A DNA stretch of 22,438 nt from Thermoplasmata archaeon (GCA_021835185.1 JAKBQO010000009.1:1-22438), one strand, 5' to 3'; positions 1 to 7,495 are shown, counted from the stretch's first letter. Notes: generated by a model not told the origin, from the sequence alone. Numbers and translations: made by a program.

Positions 1-172
1 ATAATATTATGTTCAACGTAGCATACATACATGGGAATCCCGGTAACATAGTTAACAGAAATGACTACATTTGATGCTATATATTAAGGAAAAAATTTTC
101 TATTTAAATAACTGTGATAGCACAACCAGGCCAGACCACAACTGCATATTTCTACGTTGAACATAATATTAT
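1..172. repeat. Inverted-repeat element: 21-bp perfect arms around a 130-bp spacer
   Basis: Bases 1-21 are the exact reverse complement of bases 152-172. The left arm begins at the window edge, so it may extend further left. A match this long at this spacing is very unlikely by chance. No transposase is encoded in the 130-bp interior, so the element could be a MITE-like non-autonomous transposon, an invertible segment, or the product of an inverted duplication. A target-site duplication cannot be checked because the left flank is outside the window. Each arm contains an ATG-TTC-AAC-GTA reading pointing inward. Confidence 0.75.
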
Positions 173-317
173 AAGCAAAGCCAATAAAGGTTCCGGATAT
201 ATTATATACATCTGGAAAAGCACCTGTTGCCTGTGAAAAGGATGGCAATATCAAATATACTGTGTAACGGAAATACAGTATTATCTCAATGAGAAAGCTT
301 CCATATGCGGGAGTCAA
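84..317 (-). pseudogene. Short hydrophobic reading frame running into the inverted repeat; possible gene remnant
   Basis: This 77-codon frame is not recognised. Its first part (residues 8-27) is hydrophobic and could form one membrane segment. Residues 50-55 are encoded by the right arm of the inverted repeat, and the remaining 22 residues lie inside the spacer and end in a Cys-rich, then basic, tail unlike the first part. That suggests a gene end that was interrupted or replaced by the repeat element. An in-frame stop lies 13-15 bases upstream of the ATG, so the frame does not extend further. It could equally be a chance open frame in intergenic DNA; I see no clear promoter or Shine-Dalgarno site for it. 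Confidence 0.2.
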
Positions 318-324
318 TATGATT

Positions 325-358
325 ATATAGTTAAGTCGAACTATATCCTTACAGGATA
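325..358. promoter_or_regulatory. Two overlapping palindromes upstream of the helicase gene
   Basis: Bases 325-332 (ATATAGTT) and 339-346 (AACTATAT) form perfect 8-bp arms with a 6-base centre. A second inverted repeat shares bases 344-346: TATCCT at 344-349 and AGGATA at 353-358 with a 3-base centre. Both lie 30-60 bp upstream of the helicase TATA box, so for a leaderless transcript they would act as DNA sites (operator) and not as RNA. They could also be the 3' end signal of a gene remnant to the left. Confidence 0.35.
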
Positions 359-382
359 AACCATTTTAAAAATTAAATAATT

Positions 383-392
383 AAGTATATAT
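383..392 (+). promoter_or_regulatory. TATA box of the DEAD-box helicase gene
   Basis: AAGTATATAT is centred about 28 bp upstream of the GTG start at 416, the spacing expected for an archaeal box A with a leaderless transcript. Confidence 0.5.
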
Positions 393-415
393 CGTAATAT
401 ACTATATCTTATAAA

Positions 416-1735
416 GTGTTAAAATTGTCTAGTTTTGAAAATATGGATATATCAGAAAATTTAAGGAAATCATTAGGCTTAATGAAGTTTACGGAACCAA
501 CAGAAATCCAGGAAAAAGCAATTCCTGTAGTATTGACGGGAAAGGATGTTATTATACGTTCTAAAACAGGTTCAGGTAAAACAGCGGCATATCTACTGCC
601 TGTGTTGAACTCGGTAGAAAAGTTAAAGGGTAAAGGTGTAAAAGCAATAATTATATTGCCGACAAGGGAACTGGCGCTTCAGACCCACAGGGTTGCCTCA
701 AGGCTCGGAAAAATTTCTGGAATAAAATCAACAATTGTATATGGTGGAGCATCCATAATAAGGCAGGTTGAGGAACTTCCTGGTTCAGATATCGTGATCG
801 GGACACCCGGGAGAATACTGGATTTATACAACCAGAAATACCTTAAACTTGACCATGTCAAGTATCTGGTACTTGATGAAGCGGACCTTATGCTTGATAT
901 GGGATTCATAGATGACATAAAGAAAATTATCTCATTTACCCCGGAAGGCAGGCAAACTATATTGCTATCTGCAACATTGCCTGCAGAGGTTAAAACAATA
1001 GCAAACCATTTCATGAATAACCCTGAGTTTGTAGATGCAGGTGGGGATGAAGCTATACCATCATCAATAAAACACCTTTACACTGTATCTGAGAAGTTTG
1101 ACAAATTCTCAACTCTTATGTCCTACATACACAGTTATAATTCCAGAAAAGCTATAGTATTTGTGAAGACACAGAGATCCGGTGACCTTTTAAATCTAAT
1201 ACTCTCAAGATCAGGATTCAATAACGTGCTGATCCATGGTGGAATGAAGCAGCATGCCCGTGAGAGGTCTATAGCGGATTTCAGGCACATAGATTCAGGG
1301 ATACTTGTTGCAACAAACGTGGCTGCAAGGGGGCTTGACATTCCAAATATTACAGATATAATCAACTTTGATGCGCCGGAGAGTACCGAAACATACGCAC
1401 ACCGTGTTGGCAGGTCAGGAAGAATGGGCAAGGATGGAAGGGCAATGACAATATTCGATCCCAGCCAGAAAAGCCTTATCCAGAGCATACAGAGAAGAAA
1501 CAGGATAAAAATGGAGAAAATAAACATAGACCTTGAAACAGAGTACACCGATATCAATTACGGCAAATTAATCGCACAGTTCCGTGATAATGAAGAAAAC
1601 GCCCCTGAACCGGATTACCATAGCCGTGGCAGAAGGCCATCAGGCGGCAGGGATAGGAGGCCATCTTCCCGCAGGGAAACAGGAAGCAGGCCAGGAAGAA
1701 GCAGTGGAAACTACCGCAGAAGAGAACATCAATAA
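416..1735 (+). CDS. DEAD-box ATP-dependent RNA helicase
   Basis: A superfamily 2 RNA helicase that uses ATP to unwind or remodel RNA in the cytoplasm; family members act in RNA decay, ribosome assembly or cold adaptation. All core motifs are readable in order: Q motif (F25 with PTEIQ at 28-32), Walker A KTGSGKT (50-56), PTRELA (82-87), TPGR, DEAD (154-157), SAT, the ATNVAARGLDI motif V, and HRVGRSGR motif VI. After the second RecA-like domain, roughly the last 40 residues form a disordered tail rich in Arg, Gly and Ser, typical of nonspecific RNA binding. At 439 residues it is normal for the family. The start is a GTG; it fits a leaderless message from the TATA box near 388. It stands alone as a monocistronic gene, converging with the unknown gene at 1783-2106. 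The exact RNA substrate cannot be told from sequence. Confidence 0.95.
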   Translation: MLKLSSFENMDISENLRKSLGLMKFTEPTEIQEKAIPVVLTGKDVIIRSKTGSGKTAAYLLPVLNSVEKLKGKGVKAIIILPTRELALQTHRVASRLGKISGIKSTIVYGGASIIRQVEELPGSDIVIGTPGRILDLYNQKYLKLDHVKYLVLDEADLMLDMGFIDDIKKIISFTPEGRQTILLSATLPAEVKTIANHFMNNPEFVDAGGDEAIPSSIKHLYTVSEKFDKFSTLMSYIHSYNSRKAIVFVKTQRSGDLLNLILSRSGFNNVLIHGGMKQHARERSIADFRHIDSGILVATNVAARGLDIPNITDIINFDAPESTETYAHRVGRSGRMGKDGRAMTIFDPSQKSLIQSIQRRNRIKMEKINIDLETEYTDINYGKLIAQFRDNEENAPEPDYHSRGRRPSGGRDRRPSSRRETGSRPGRSSGNYRRREHQ

Positions 1736-1745
1736 TTAATGCAGC

Positions 1746-1797
1746 CAATGGCATATTCCATTGCCCTGATTTAATATTATTTTCAATAAATTGACTT
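1746..1797. terminator. Candidate bidirectional terminator between convergent genes
   Basis: CAATGG (1746-1751) and CCATTG (1758-1763) form a 6-bp inverted repeat with a 6-base loop, followed by T-rich DNA (about 1770-1797) in the short gap between the helicase and the convergent 107-residue gene. Position and T-richness suggest transcription termination; archaea depend mainly on the T-tract. Confidence 0.35.
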
Positions 1798-2106
1798 TTC
1801 AGGGTCTTTTTCTATATTTACATTAACATTGCGTATTTCTCTCCATGAAAAATTTTTTCTTACCCTTAAGTTGTTATGCAAATAAACTCCTGAGAAAAAC
1901 AGGTTTCCTTTATCGTTATATTTTATGGACATTATGGATAGAAATTTATATTCTTCCCGATCTGTGTAAACGTTGACGGTAAAATCATAAAGAAATGCAT
2001 ATGCGAGTGTCTTTTTTATATCTTCCAACTCCATGCTGGACCGGCTGTCAGATTCTTCAAGCTTTCCTTCCCTGAAGGATATGGATGCAATTATCATTTC
2101 GGTCAA
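1783..2106 (-). CDS. Conserved-looking hypothetical protein, 107 residues
   Basis: No family is recognised. The protein is soluble, charged and without a membrane segment, signal peptide or metal motif. The first 30 residues contain an acidic-basic stretch; the C-terminal half alternates hydrophobic and charged residues in a way that suggests a small beta-rich fold. The start is uncertain. The frame opens with a TTG at 2106, about 26 bp from a strong TATA box (2124-2138), which fits a leaderless start; an ATG three codons inside (2097) is the alternative. It follows the aldo/keto reductase by 44 bp on the same strand but seems to have its own promoter. I judge it a real gene because the frame fills the gap neatly, has its own promoter, and its composition is protein-like. 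Confidence 0.6.
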   Translation of the reverse strand: MTEMIIASISFREGKLEESDSRSSMELEDIKKTLAYAFLYDFTVNVYTDREEYKFLSIMSIKYNDKGNLFFSGVYLHNNLRVRKNFSWREIRNVNVNIEKDPEKSIY

Positions 2107-2123
2107 TTTATTGATTGAAACAT

Positions 2124-2138
2124 ATTATATATATTTAT
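2124..2138 (-). promoter_or_regulatory. TATA box of the 107-residue gene
   Basis: The minus strand reads AAATATATATAATATG here, centred about 26 bp upstream of the TTG start at 2106. Confidence 0.45.
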
Positions 2139-2150
2139 TTTAACCTGAAA

Positions 2151-2987
2151 TCATAGATTCTTTTCCAGGTATTTTATATCATCTTCATTTAAAAGAATAT
2201 CTGAATTCTTTGCATTCTGCAAAACGTGGGCCCTGTTCGAAGCCCTTGGAATAGGAAATACATTCTGATTCCTGCTTATGAGGTATGCAAGCGCTATATT
2301 GGCATTGGGAACGTCCCCTATAGTTTTTCTTACATGGTCAAAATACTTATTAAATTGTGGTTGCGTTACCTTCCCATGCCCCAGGGGAAAATATGCCATT
2401 ACAGCTATATGATTTTTATTGCAATAATCTATCATGGCTTTCTGGCTGTTTCTATGGAAGACATTATAATTTATCTGGATCGATGTTATTTCATATTTTG
2501 AGAGTATTCCCTGTGCACGCTTTAAAAGGTTTAGTGTGAAATTGCTTACGCCTATATGCCTCATCTTTCCTGTATCTATCATCTTCTCCATGGTACGCAT
2601 AGTTTTTTTAAGGTCTACTGCAGGATTTGGAAAATGTATCTGGTATAAATCAATATAATCTGTATCAAGATTTTTAAGGCTACGGTTCAGGGCCTTTTCA
2701 AGGGATTTCGGTGATAGGTGTGTGGGGAATACCTTTGTAGCTATGAATAATTCATCCCTTTTGTACGATTTTATTGCTGTTCCAACAAGTTTCTCTGTAC
2801 GGTACAACTCTGCTGTATCAATGAGGTTAATCCCGTTGTCTATTCCTGCCCTGTATGCATCTATTTTCTGATCTTTGCCAGAATATATGCCCAGGTATGT
2901 TTTGAATATCCATCGCATATCGTAGTATGTGCCCATGCCGATCGTTGAGGTTTTGAACGACGTGTTGCCGAATTCCCTGTATATCAT
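2151..2987 (-). CDS. Aldo/keto reductase
   Basis: An NAD(P)H-dependent oxidoreductase of the aldo/keto reductase superfamily, a soluble TIM barrel that reduces aldehydes or ketones. The catalytic tetrad is visible: D57 and Y62 in IDTAELY, K85 in ATKVFP and H118 in LYQIHFP. Other family marks are IGVSNF, the IQINYNVFHR strand, and a C-terminal FPIPRASN segment that contacts the cofactor phosphate. At 278 residues it is the usual size. The ATG at 2987 lies about 26 bp from a TATA box (3007-3020). An AGGAGA stretch at 2991-2996 looks like a Shine-Dalgarno site but would be upstream of the transcript start if the message is leaderless. The physiological substrate cannot be predicted and the neighbours give no pathway clue. 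Confidence 0.9.
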   Translation of the reverse strand: MIYREFGNTSFKTSTIGMGTYYDMRWIFKTYLGIYSGKDQKIDAYRAGIDNGINLIDTAELYRTEKLVGTAIKSYKRDELFIATKVFPTHLSPKSLEKALNRSLKNLDTDYIDLYQIHFPNPAVDLKKTMRTMEKMIDTGKMRHIGVSNFTLNLLKRAQGILSKYEITSIQINYNVFHRNSQKAMIDYCNKNHIAVMAYFPLGHGKVTQPQFNKYFDHVRKTIGDVPNANIALAYLISRNQNVFPIPRASNRAHVLQNAKNSDILLNEDDIKYLEKNL

Positions 2988-3006
2988 CGTTCTCCTAATG
3001 CTAATT

Positions 3007-3020
3007 CTTATTTAAATATG
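3007..3020 (-). promoter_or_regulatory. TATA box of the aldo/keto reductase gene
   Basis: Minus-strand CATATTTAAATAAG is centred about 27 bp upstream of the ATG at 2987. It shares a 190-bp divergent intergenic region with sucC. Confidence 0.45.
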
Positions 3021-3139
3021 TTATCATTTAAAATATTACATACTTTGAAAATAAAGTCGGGTAGCTGTTGAATGGCATAAAAATAAAAAAATTTAGAAAA
3101 TCCGGCTATAATTGCCATTAAACTTATTCCCTGAAAAAT

Positions 3140-3150
3140 AATATTATATA
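3140..3150 (+). promoter_or_regulatory. TATA box of the sucCD operon
   Basis: AATATTATATA is centred about 33 bp upstream of the sucC ATG, giving a predicted leader of only a few bases. Confidence 0.5.
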
Positions 3151-3177
3151 TCCTTTATTAATGTATAATAGATTTCA

Positions 3178-4278
3178 ATGAATCTTTATGAATACATGGG
3201 TAAGGAAATATTCAAAAAATACGGAATACCGGTACCCGACGGATATGTAATAGAAAATGTTGGAGAGTTAAGAAAGTTCGAATATCCTGTGGCTATTAAA
3301 TCACAGATTCTTTCAGGGAAAAGAGGCAAAGCAGGCGGTATTAAATTCGCCAGGAACAGCAATGAATTATCAGAGTTTTCGGACAAGCTGTTGAATTCTA
3401 CCATAAATAATCTTACGGTAAAGAAATTGCTCATAGAGCGTATGCTTAACATTAAAAAGGAAATATACCTGAGCATTACACTAGATCGTGCAACAAAAGA
3501 GCCTGTCATAATTCTATCGGCAGATGGTGGAATGGAAATAGAGAGCGTTCCGGAAGAAAACATCCATAAAATACACATAGACCCGATGGTAGGGTATTCT
3601 GATTATATAGCAAGGGAAGCCCTTTCCTATATTCCTGTTGAGAATAAAAAACAGTTCAGCAACCTTCTCTCTTCACTATACAAAGCTTTTGTGGGTGAGG
3701 ATGCACTGCTTACCGAGATAAATCCGCTGGTAATAGATTCAGAAAATAACATAATAGCAGGAGATTCAAAAGTAATAATAGATGACAATGCCCTGTACAG
3801 GCATAAGGATTATATGATAACAGATCCGGACAAAACTGCTCTGGAAAATGAAGCAGCATCAAAGAGCTTTACCTTTATAGAAATGGATGGTGACATAGGC
3901 GTTATAGCAAACGGTGCAGGATTAACAATGGCAACCATGGACTCTTTAACGCTGCACAAACTTAAGCCAAGAAACTTCCTTGATCTTGGGGGTACAGACA
4001 ATATTGAAATTGTTGAAGATGCATTTTCATTTGTAATGCGTGCCAGGCCGAAATTGATATTTGTCAATATATTTGGCGGTGTAACAAAGGCAGATACGGT
4101 AGCAAATGGAATAGTTTCATCAAAAAAGAAATTTGATATAAAGCAGCCTATAGTTGTCAGGCTCAGCGGTGTGCATGAAGAGGAAGGGCAGAAAATTCTT
4201 CTTGAAAGCGGTATAAAAGCTTTCACCAACATGACAGATGCTGTAAAAGAATTATCCCGTATACAGGGGGTTGAATAA
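3178..4278 (+). CDS. sucC: Succinyl-CoA ligase (ADP-forming), beta subunit
   Basis: The nucleotide-binding beta subunit of succinyl-CoA synthetase, which with SucD converts succinyl-CoA, phosphate and ADP (or GDP) into succinate, CoA and ATP: the substrate-level phosphorylation step of the TCA cycle. The N-terminus has the family signature (MNLYEYMGKEIFKKYGIPVP) leading into the ATP-grasp fold, with the glycine- and Lys-rich nucleotide loop SGKRGKAGG (46-54) and the EINPLVI metal-site strand near residue 180 followed by AGDSK. The C-terminal CoA-ligase domain shows NGAGLTMATMD, NFLDLGG and NIFGGVTKADTVANGI. At 366 residues it is slightly shorter than bacterial homologues (about 388). It is the first gene of the operon, with sucD starting one base after its stop. 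Nucleotide specificity is not determinable by eye. Confidence 0.96.
   Translation: MNLYEYMGKEIFKKYGIPVPDGYVIENVGELRKFEYPVAIKSQILSGKRGKAGGIKFARNSNELSEFSDKLLNSTINNLTVKKLLIERMLNIKKEIYLSITLDRATKEPVIILSADGGMEIESVPEENIHKIHIDPMVGYSDYIAREALSYIPVENKKQFSNLLSSLYKAFVGEDALLTEINPLVIDSENNIIAGDSKVIIDDNALYRHKDYMITDPDKTALENEAASKSFTFIEMDGDIGVIANGAGLTMATMDSLTLHKLKPRNFLDLGGTDNIEIVEDAFSFVMRARPKLIFVNIFGGVTKADTVANGIVSSKKKFDIKQPIVVRLSGVHEEEGQKILLESGIKAFTNMTDAVKELSRIQGVE
4265..4270 (+). promoter_or_regulatory. Shine-Dalgarno site that sets the sucD start
   Basis: AGGGGG at the very end of sucC lies 9 bases before the ATG at 4280. It overlaps no good spacing for the alternative TTG at 4271, so the ATG is preferred. 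Confidence 0.6.
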
Positions 4279-4279
4279 A

Positions 4280-5134
4280 ATGGTTATAATAAGCAAGGAA
4301 ACAAAGGTAATAGTCCAGGGAATGACAGGACATCAGGGAGCATTCCATTCAGGCGAAATGATAAAGTTCGGCACAAATGTTGTAGCCGGCGTTTCTCCGG
4401 GAAAAGCCGGAACAAAAGTCAACGGTGTAGATGTTTACAATAATGTGGCAGACACACTGGATCTGAAGCCAGATGCTTCGATGATATCTGTTCCGGCTCC
4501 ATTTGTAAAGGATGCTGCCCTGGAAGCAATAGAAAATGGCATAAAATTAATATACATACTTACAGAACATGTGCCGGTACACGATACAATGGAACTTTAC
4601 CATGAGGCAAGGAGAAAGGGTGTTTTCATGATAGGGCCAAATAGCCCAGGAATAACAGTTGCCGGGCAGGCTAAAATAGGGATCATGCCAAATAATATAT
4701 TCCGCGTAGGGGATGTAGCTGTAGCTTCAAGAAGCGGGACGCTTACATATGAAATAGTTAAGGCGGTTACAGATGCAGGATTCGGTGAAAGCACAGTAAT
4801 AGGCCTTGGAGGAGACCCGATAATTGGAACAACTTTCTCAGATATAATTAAAATATTCAACGAAGACCCGCAGACAAAGCAGATTGTCCTTGTTGGAGAA
4901 ATCGGGGGAAGCGAGGAGGAAAAGGCAGCAGAATATATCAAAAAATATGTAAAGAAACCGGTAACGGGGTATATAACAGGAATCAGCGCTCCACCAGGAA
5001 AGAAGATGGGCCATGCAGGTGCAATTATAGAAAAAGGTACCGGAACCGCAGACTCAAAAATCAAAGCATTTAAAGACGCTGGAATAAAAGTTGCCAATTA
5101 TCCTGATGACATACCATCATTGCTGCAGAAATAA
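4280..5134 (+). CDS. sucD: Succinyl-CoA ligase (ADP-forming), alpha subunit
   Basis: The CoA-binding, phosphohistidine-carrying alpha subunit of succinyl-CoA synthetase. The N-terminal Rossmann CoA-binding domain shows VQGMTGHQGAFHS and VAGVSPGKAG; the middle has GPNSPG and SRSGTLTYE; the active-site histidine is H245 in MGHAGAII, which carries phosphate between the two subunits. At 284 residues it matches the family (about 289 in E. coli, His 246). A TTG three codons upstream also opens the frame, but the ATG at 4280 has a good Shine-Dalgarno site and starts the canonical N-terminus. It is translationally tied to sucC, with a one-base gap, as expected for a 1:1 complex. Confidence 0.96.
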   Translation: MVIISKETKVIVQGMTGHQGAFHSGEMIKFGTNVVAGVSPGKAGTKVNGVDVYNNVADTLDLKPDASMISVPAPFVKDAALEAIENGIKLIYILTEHVPVHDTMELYHEARRKGVFMIGPNSPGITVAGQAKIGIMPNNIFRVGDVAVASRSGTLTYEIVKAVTDAGFGESTVIGLGGDPIIGTTFSDIIKIFNEDPQTKQIVLVGEIGGSEEEKAAEYIKKYVKKPVTGYITGISAPPGKKMGHAGAIIEKGTGTADSKIKAFKDAGIKVANYPDDIPSLLQK

Positions 5135-5146
5135 TTGGAAATATGT

Positions 5147-5159
5147 TATATTTATATAT
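5147..5159 (+). promoter_or_regulatory. TATA box of the 94-residue gene
   Basis: TATATTTATATAT is centred about 26 bp upstream of the ATG at 5179, consistent with a separate leaderless transcript and not read-through from sucD alone. Confidence 0.5.
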
Positions 5160-5178
5160 TTTGATTTAATTTCATTTT

Positions 5179-5463
5179 ATGAAACCAAATATTAATTTTG
5201 AAACACTGAAAAATTATGTAATGGAAAATTCATCATACCGGCTTTACACCGATGGAGATAAATTTGACCTTCATTTTGTACCGAATGCACCTGAAGCCGA
5301 AGCGCATTTTCCGGAAGGAGAATCTGTAGAGCACGTGATGTATGGATACATAGAAGATGGTGTAGCTTATTTTACTAAATTCGTAACCATATCTGCATTT
5401 GGCAAGACAGAAATGGACATGATAGACGACGATCCCGTCATGGAATGGTTAAAATACATATAA
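5179..5463 (+). CDS. Unknown acidic 94-residue protein inside the TCA cluster
   Basis: Not recognised. The protein is small, soluble and strongly acidic, with no cysteines, no membrane segment and no obvious DNA-binding motif. Residues 20-60 alternate hydrophobic and acidic positions (for example DLHFVPNAPEAEAHF), suggesting a compact beta-rich domain, followed by an acidic helix ending in MEWLKYI. It sits between sucCD and the 2-oxoacid:ferredoxin oxidoreductase genes in the same orientation, 44 bp after sucD, but has its own TATA box with leaderless spacing. Its position suggests a role linked to these enzymes (regulation, assembly, electron carrier handling), but that is inference from location only. 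The intact frame, promoter and clean intergenic borders make it a credible gene. Confidence 0.7.
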   Translation: MKPNINFETLKNYVMENSSYRLYTDGDKFDLHFVPNAPEAEAHFPEGESVEHVMYGYIEDGVAYFTKFVTISAFGKTEMDMIDDDPVMEWLKYI

Positions 5464-5480
5464 AAAATTCAATTTATCTA

Positions 5481-5510
5481 CAGAAAAATCAGATTTTTGT
5501 AATAAAAAAA
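5481..5510 (+). terminator. Candidate terminator after the 94-residue gene
   Basis: A short palindrome (AAAAATC at 5484-5490, GATTTTT at 5492-5498) ends in a T-run just after the unknown gene. The loop is too small for a strong hairpin, so the T-tract is the main argument. Confidence 0.3.
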
Positions 5511-5551
5511 GTACCTATTTAAAATTTCATACTTATAATCCGATGATAAAG

Positions 5552-5562
5552 TTTTTAAATTA
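5552..5562 (+). promoter_or_regulatory. TATA box of the 2-oxoacid:ferredoxin oxidoreductase operon
   Basis: TTTTTAAATTA is centred about 30 bp before the ATG at 5587. A small TTATC/GATAA inverted repeat (5571-5584) sits between the box and the start codon. Confidence 0.4.
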
Positions 5563-5586
5563 AATTAGGCTTATCATAGGATAACA

Positions 5587-7485
5587 ATGCAGGAAACTGA
5601 TATCAATCTTCTTGTGGGAGGTCCACAAGGCGGAGGAATAGATAGTGCTGCAAATATGATTAGTATGGCATTTTCATTGGCCGGCTATAATATTTACGGG
5701 ATAAGGGAATTCCATTCCAATATTAAAGGAAGGCATAGCTACATACATTTTAGAATAAAGCACGAAAGGCCAAAATCACTGAAATATCCGGTGGATATAA
5801 TGGTGGCTCTTGATCCGGATACATTATTTGAACACATGTTCGATGTTGCAAAGGGATCAAGAGTGGTATATGATTCAGCTTTTAACGGATTTAATCTGAA
5901 AAATGCCAGAATGATCACATCTGATACACTTGGCAGAATTGAGGAAGAACTTTCATCAAGAAATCTTACCTATGATGTACAGGGAGTTCTGGATTATTTT
6001 AAAAAGACAGGCATTGATGTAATTGCAATACCATTCGATAAACTCATAAATGAGAATGTCCACGGTGGGCCGGCAAACCGGTATTATAATACTTTGGGAG
6101 CCGGGACAACACTTGCATTGCTTGGACTTGACATATACCATGCAAATGATGGTATTAAATTCGCTTTTAAGAAGAAGCCGAAAGTAATTGAGTCCAATAT
6201 AAATGTAATAAAGGCTGCATATGATTATGTGGAGAATTCATCAATTAAGGTTGAAACACTTCCAACATATCCAGCACCTCCAAGAATGCTGTTAACCGGC
6301 AACGATTCAACAGCTCTTGGCAAGTTGATGGGTGGATTAAGATTCCAGACATATTACCCGATTACACCTGCCAGTGATGAAAGCACATTGCTGGAAAGCC
6401 ATGAAGAGATGAAATTCCTTGAAACCGCTGGAAAAGACCTGAAAAAAGCAGGTTTAGTAGTAGTACAGTGCGAAGATGAACTTTCAGCAATAAACATGGC
6501 AAATGGTGCAGCATTAACAGGCACCAGGACTGCAACAGCAACATCCGGGCCAGGGTTCTCATTGATGGCGGAAGGTATAGGCTATGCAGGAATGACAGAA
6601 ATACCTGTTGTGATTACATTTTACCAGCGTGGCGGGCCATCAACCGGTTTGCCAACCAGGAACGGGCAGGCAGATTTACTGTTCGCGTTGAACACAGGCC
6701 ATGGTGAATTCCCGAAGATAGTCATGTCATCCGGCGATATGGAAGAATGCATATACGATGGGATGAAGTCTTTAAATTATGCACAGAGGTACCAGATGCC
6801 GGTTATACATATGATAGACAAAACCCTTGCAAATACAATGGATCTTGTGCCGGAAATAGATGTTAAAAAGGTAAAGATTGTAAAATACAATGAAAACACA
6901 GACCATGAAAACTTCAAAAGGTATTCCTTAAATACTGAGGACGGCATATCTCCATACGGAGTATTCGGAAAGGATATATTCTGGATGACTGGCGATGAGC
7001 ATGATGAGCTTGGCCATGTTACAGAGGATACAAAAATGAGAGATAGAATGATGGAAAAGAGGATGCAGAAACTCATTACAGCAGACAATGAGATACCTCT
7101 TGAAGACAAGGTCGTACTTTACGGTGATAAAAATGCAGATATAACATATATTACATGGGGAAGCCAGAAAAGCTTGCTGCTTGACGCAATAGACGAGCTC
7201 AAGAAGCAGGGCGTATCAGCTAACCTCTTATACCTGAGAATGTTCGAGCCTTTCCCTGCAGAATATGTTGAGAAGGTACTGAAAAATTCCCATCTTATAA
7301 TAGATGTTGAAAGCAATATGACTGCACAGGCTGCAAAGGTAATAAGAATGAATACCGGCATAAAAATAGAAAATTTCATTTTGAAATATAATGGCAGGCA
7401 TATGACCCTGGACGAAATTCTAAGGTCAACAAAGAATATAATGGAAAAGAAACCAGCCCTGGAAGTACTCCAGGAAGGTTCATAA
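5587..7485 (+). CDS. korA: 2-oxoacid:ferredoxin oxidoreductase, alpha subunit (gamma-alpha fusion)
   Basis: The large subunit of a two-subunit archaeal 2-oxoacid:ferredoxin oxidoreductase, which oxidatively decarboxylates a 2-oxoacid with CoA to acyl-CoA, CO2 and reduced ferredoxin. Residues 1 to about 200 form the gamma domain (starting VGGPQGGGIDSAANMI), fused to the alpha pyrimidine-binding domain beginning near residue 235 with the signature YPITP at 257-261; the last 150 residues form the transketolase-C-like domain. At 632 residues it matches the Sulfolobus-type enzyme. The beta subunit follows 10 bases after its stop. The family often has broad substrate range; 2-oxoglutarate is favoured here because sucCD, sdh and mdh surround it. 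Symbol korA is therefore context-based; a pyruvate-active enzyme is the alternative. Confidence 0.93.
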   Translation: MQETDINLLVGGPQGGGIDSAANMISMAFSLAGYNIYGIREFHSNIKGRHSYIHFRIKHERPKSLKYPVDIMVALDPDTLFEHMFDVAKGSRVVYDSAFNGFNLKNARMITSDTLGRIEEELSSRNLTYDVQGVLDYFKKTGIDVIAIPFDKLINENVHGGPANRYYNTLGAGTTLALLGLDIYHANDGIKFAFKKKPKVIESNINVIKAAYDYVENSSIKVETLPTYPAPPRMLLTGNDSTALGKLMGGLRFQTYYPITPASDESTLLESHEEMKFLETAGKDLKKAGLVVVQCEDELSAINMANGAALTGTRTATATSGPGFSLMAEGIGYAGMTEIPVVITFYQRGGPSTGLPTRNGQADLLFALNTGHGEFPKIVMSSGDMEECIYDGMKSLNYAQRYQMPVIHMIDKTLANTMDLVPEIDVKKVKIVKYNENTDHENFKRYSLNTEDGISPYGVFGKDIFWMTGDEHDELGHVTEDTKMRDRMMEKRMQKLITADNEIPLEDKVVLYGDKNADITYITWGSQKSLLLDAIDELKKQGVSANLLYLRMFEPFPAEYVEKVLKNSHLIIDVESNMTAQAAKVIRMNTGIKIENFILKYNGRHMTLDEILRSTKNIMEKKPALEVLQEGS

Positions 7486-7490
7486 GGTGG
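7485..7490 (+). promoter_or_regulatory. Shine-Dalgarno site that sets the beta-subunit start
   Basis: AGGTGG is 5 bases before the ATG at 7496. The upstream in-frame GTG at 7487 lies inside this site, so it is unlikely to be the start. Confidence 0.65.
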
Positions 7491-7495
7491 TAAAA

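Noticed and set aside
679..1557. Minus-strand frames opposite the helicase gene.
   Set aside because: They lie fully inside a gene with all DEAD-box motifs and have no promoter or recognised domain.
3071..3119. Inverted repeat AATGGCA / TGCCATT upstream of sucC, possible RNA gene or riboswitch.
   Set aside because: Arms of only 7 bp, 35 bases apart, with an A-rich interior and no other paired helices; expected by chance in A/T-rich DNA.
4271..4279. TTG start for sucD, overlapping sucC.
   Set aside because: The Shine-Dalgarno spacing and the family N-terminus favour the ATG at 4280.
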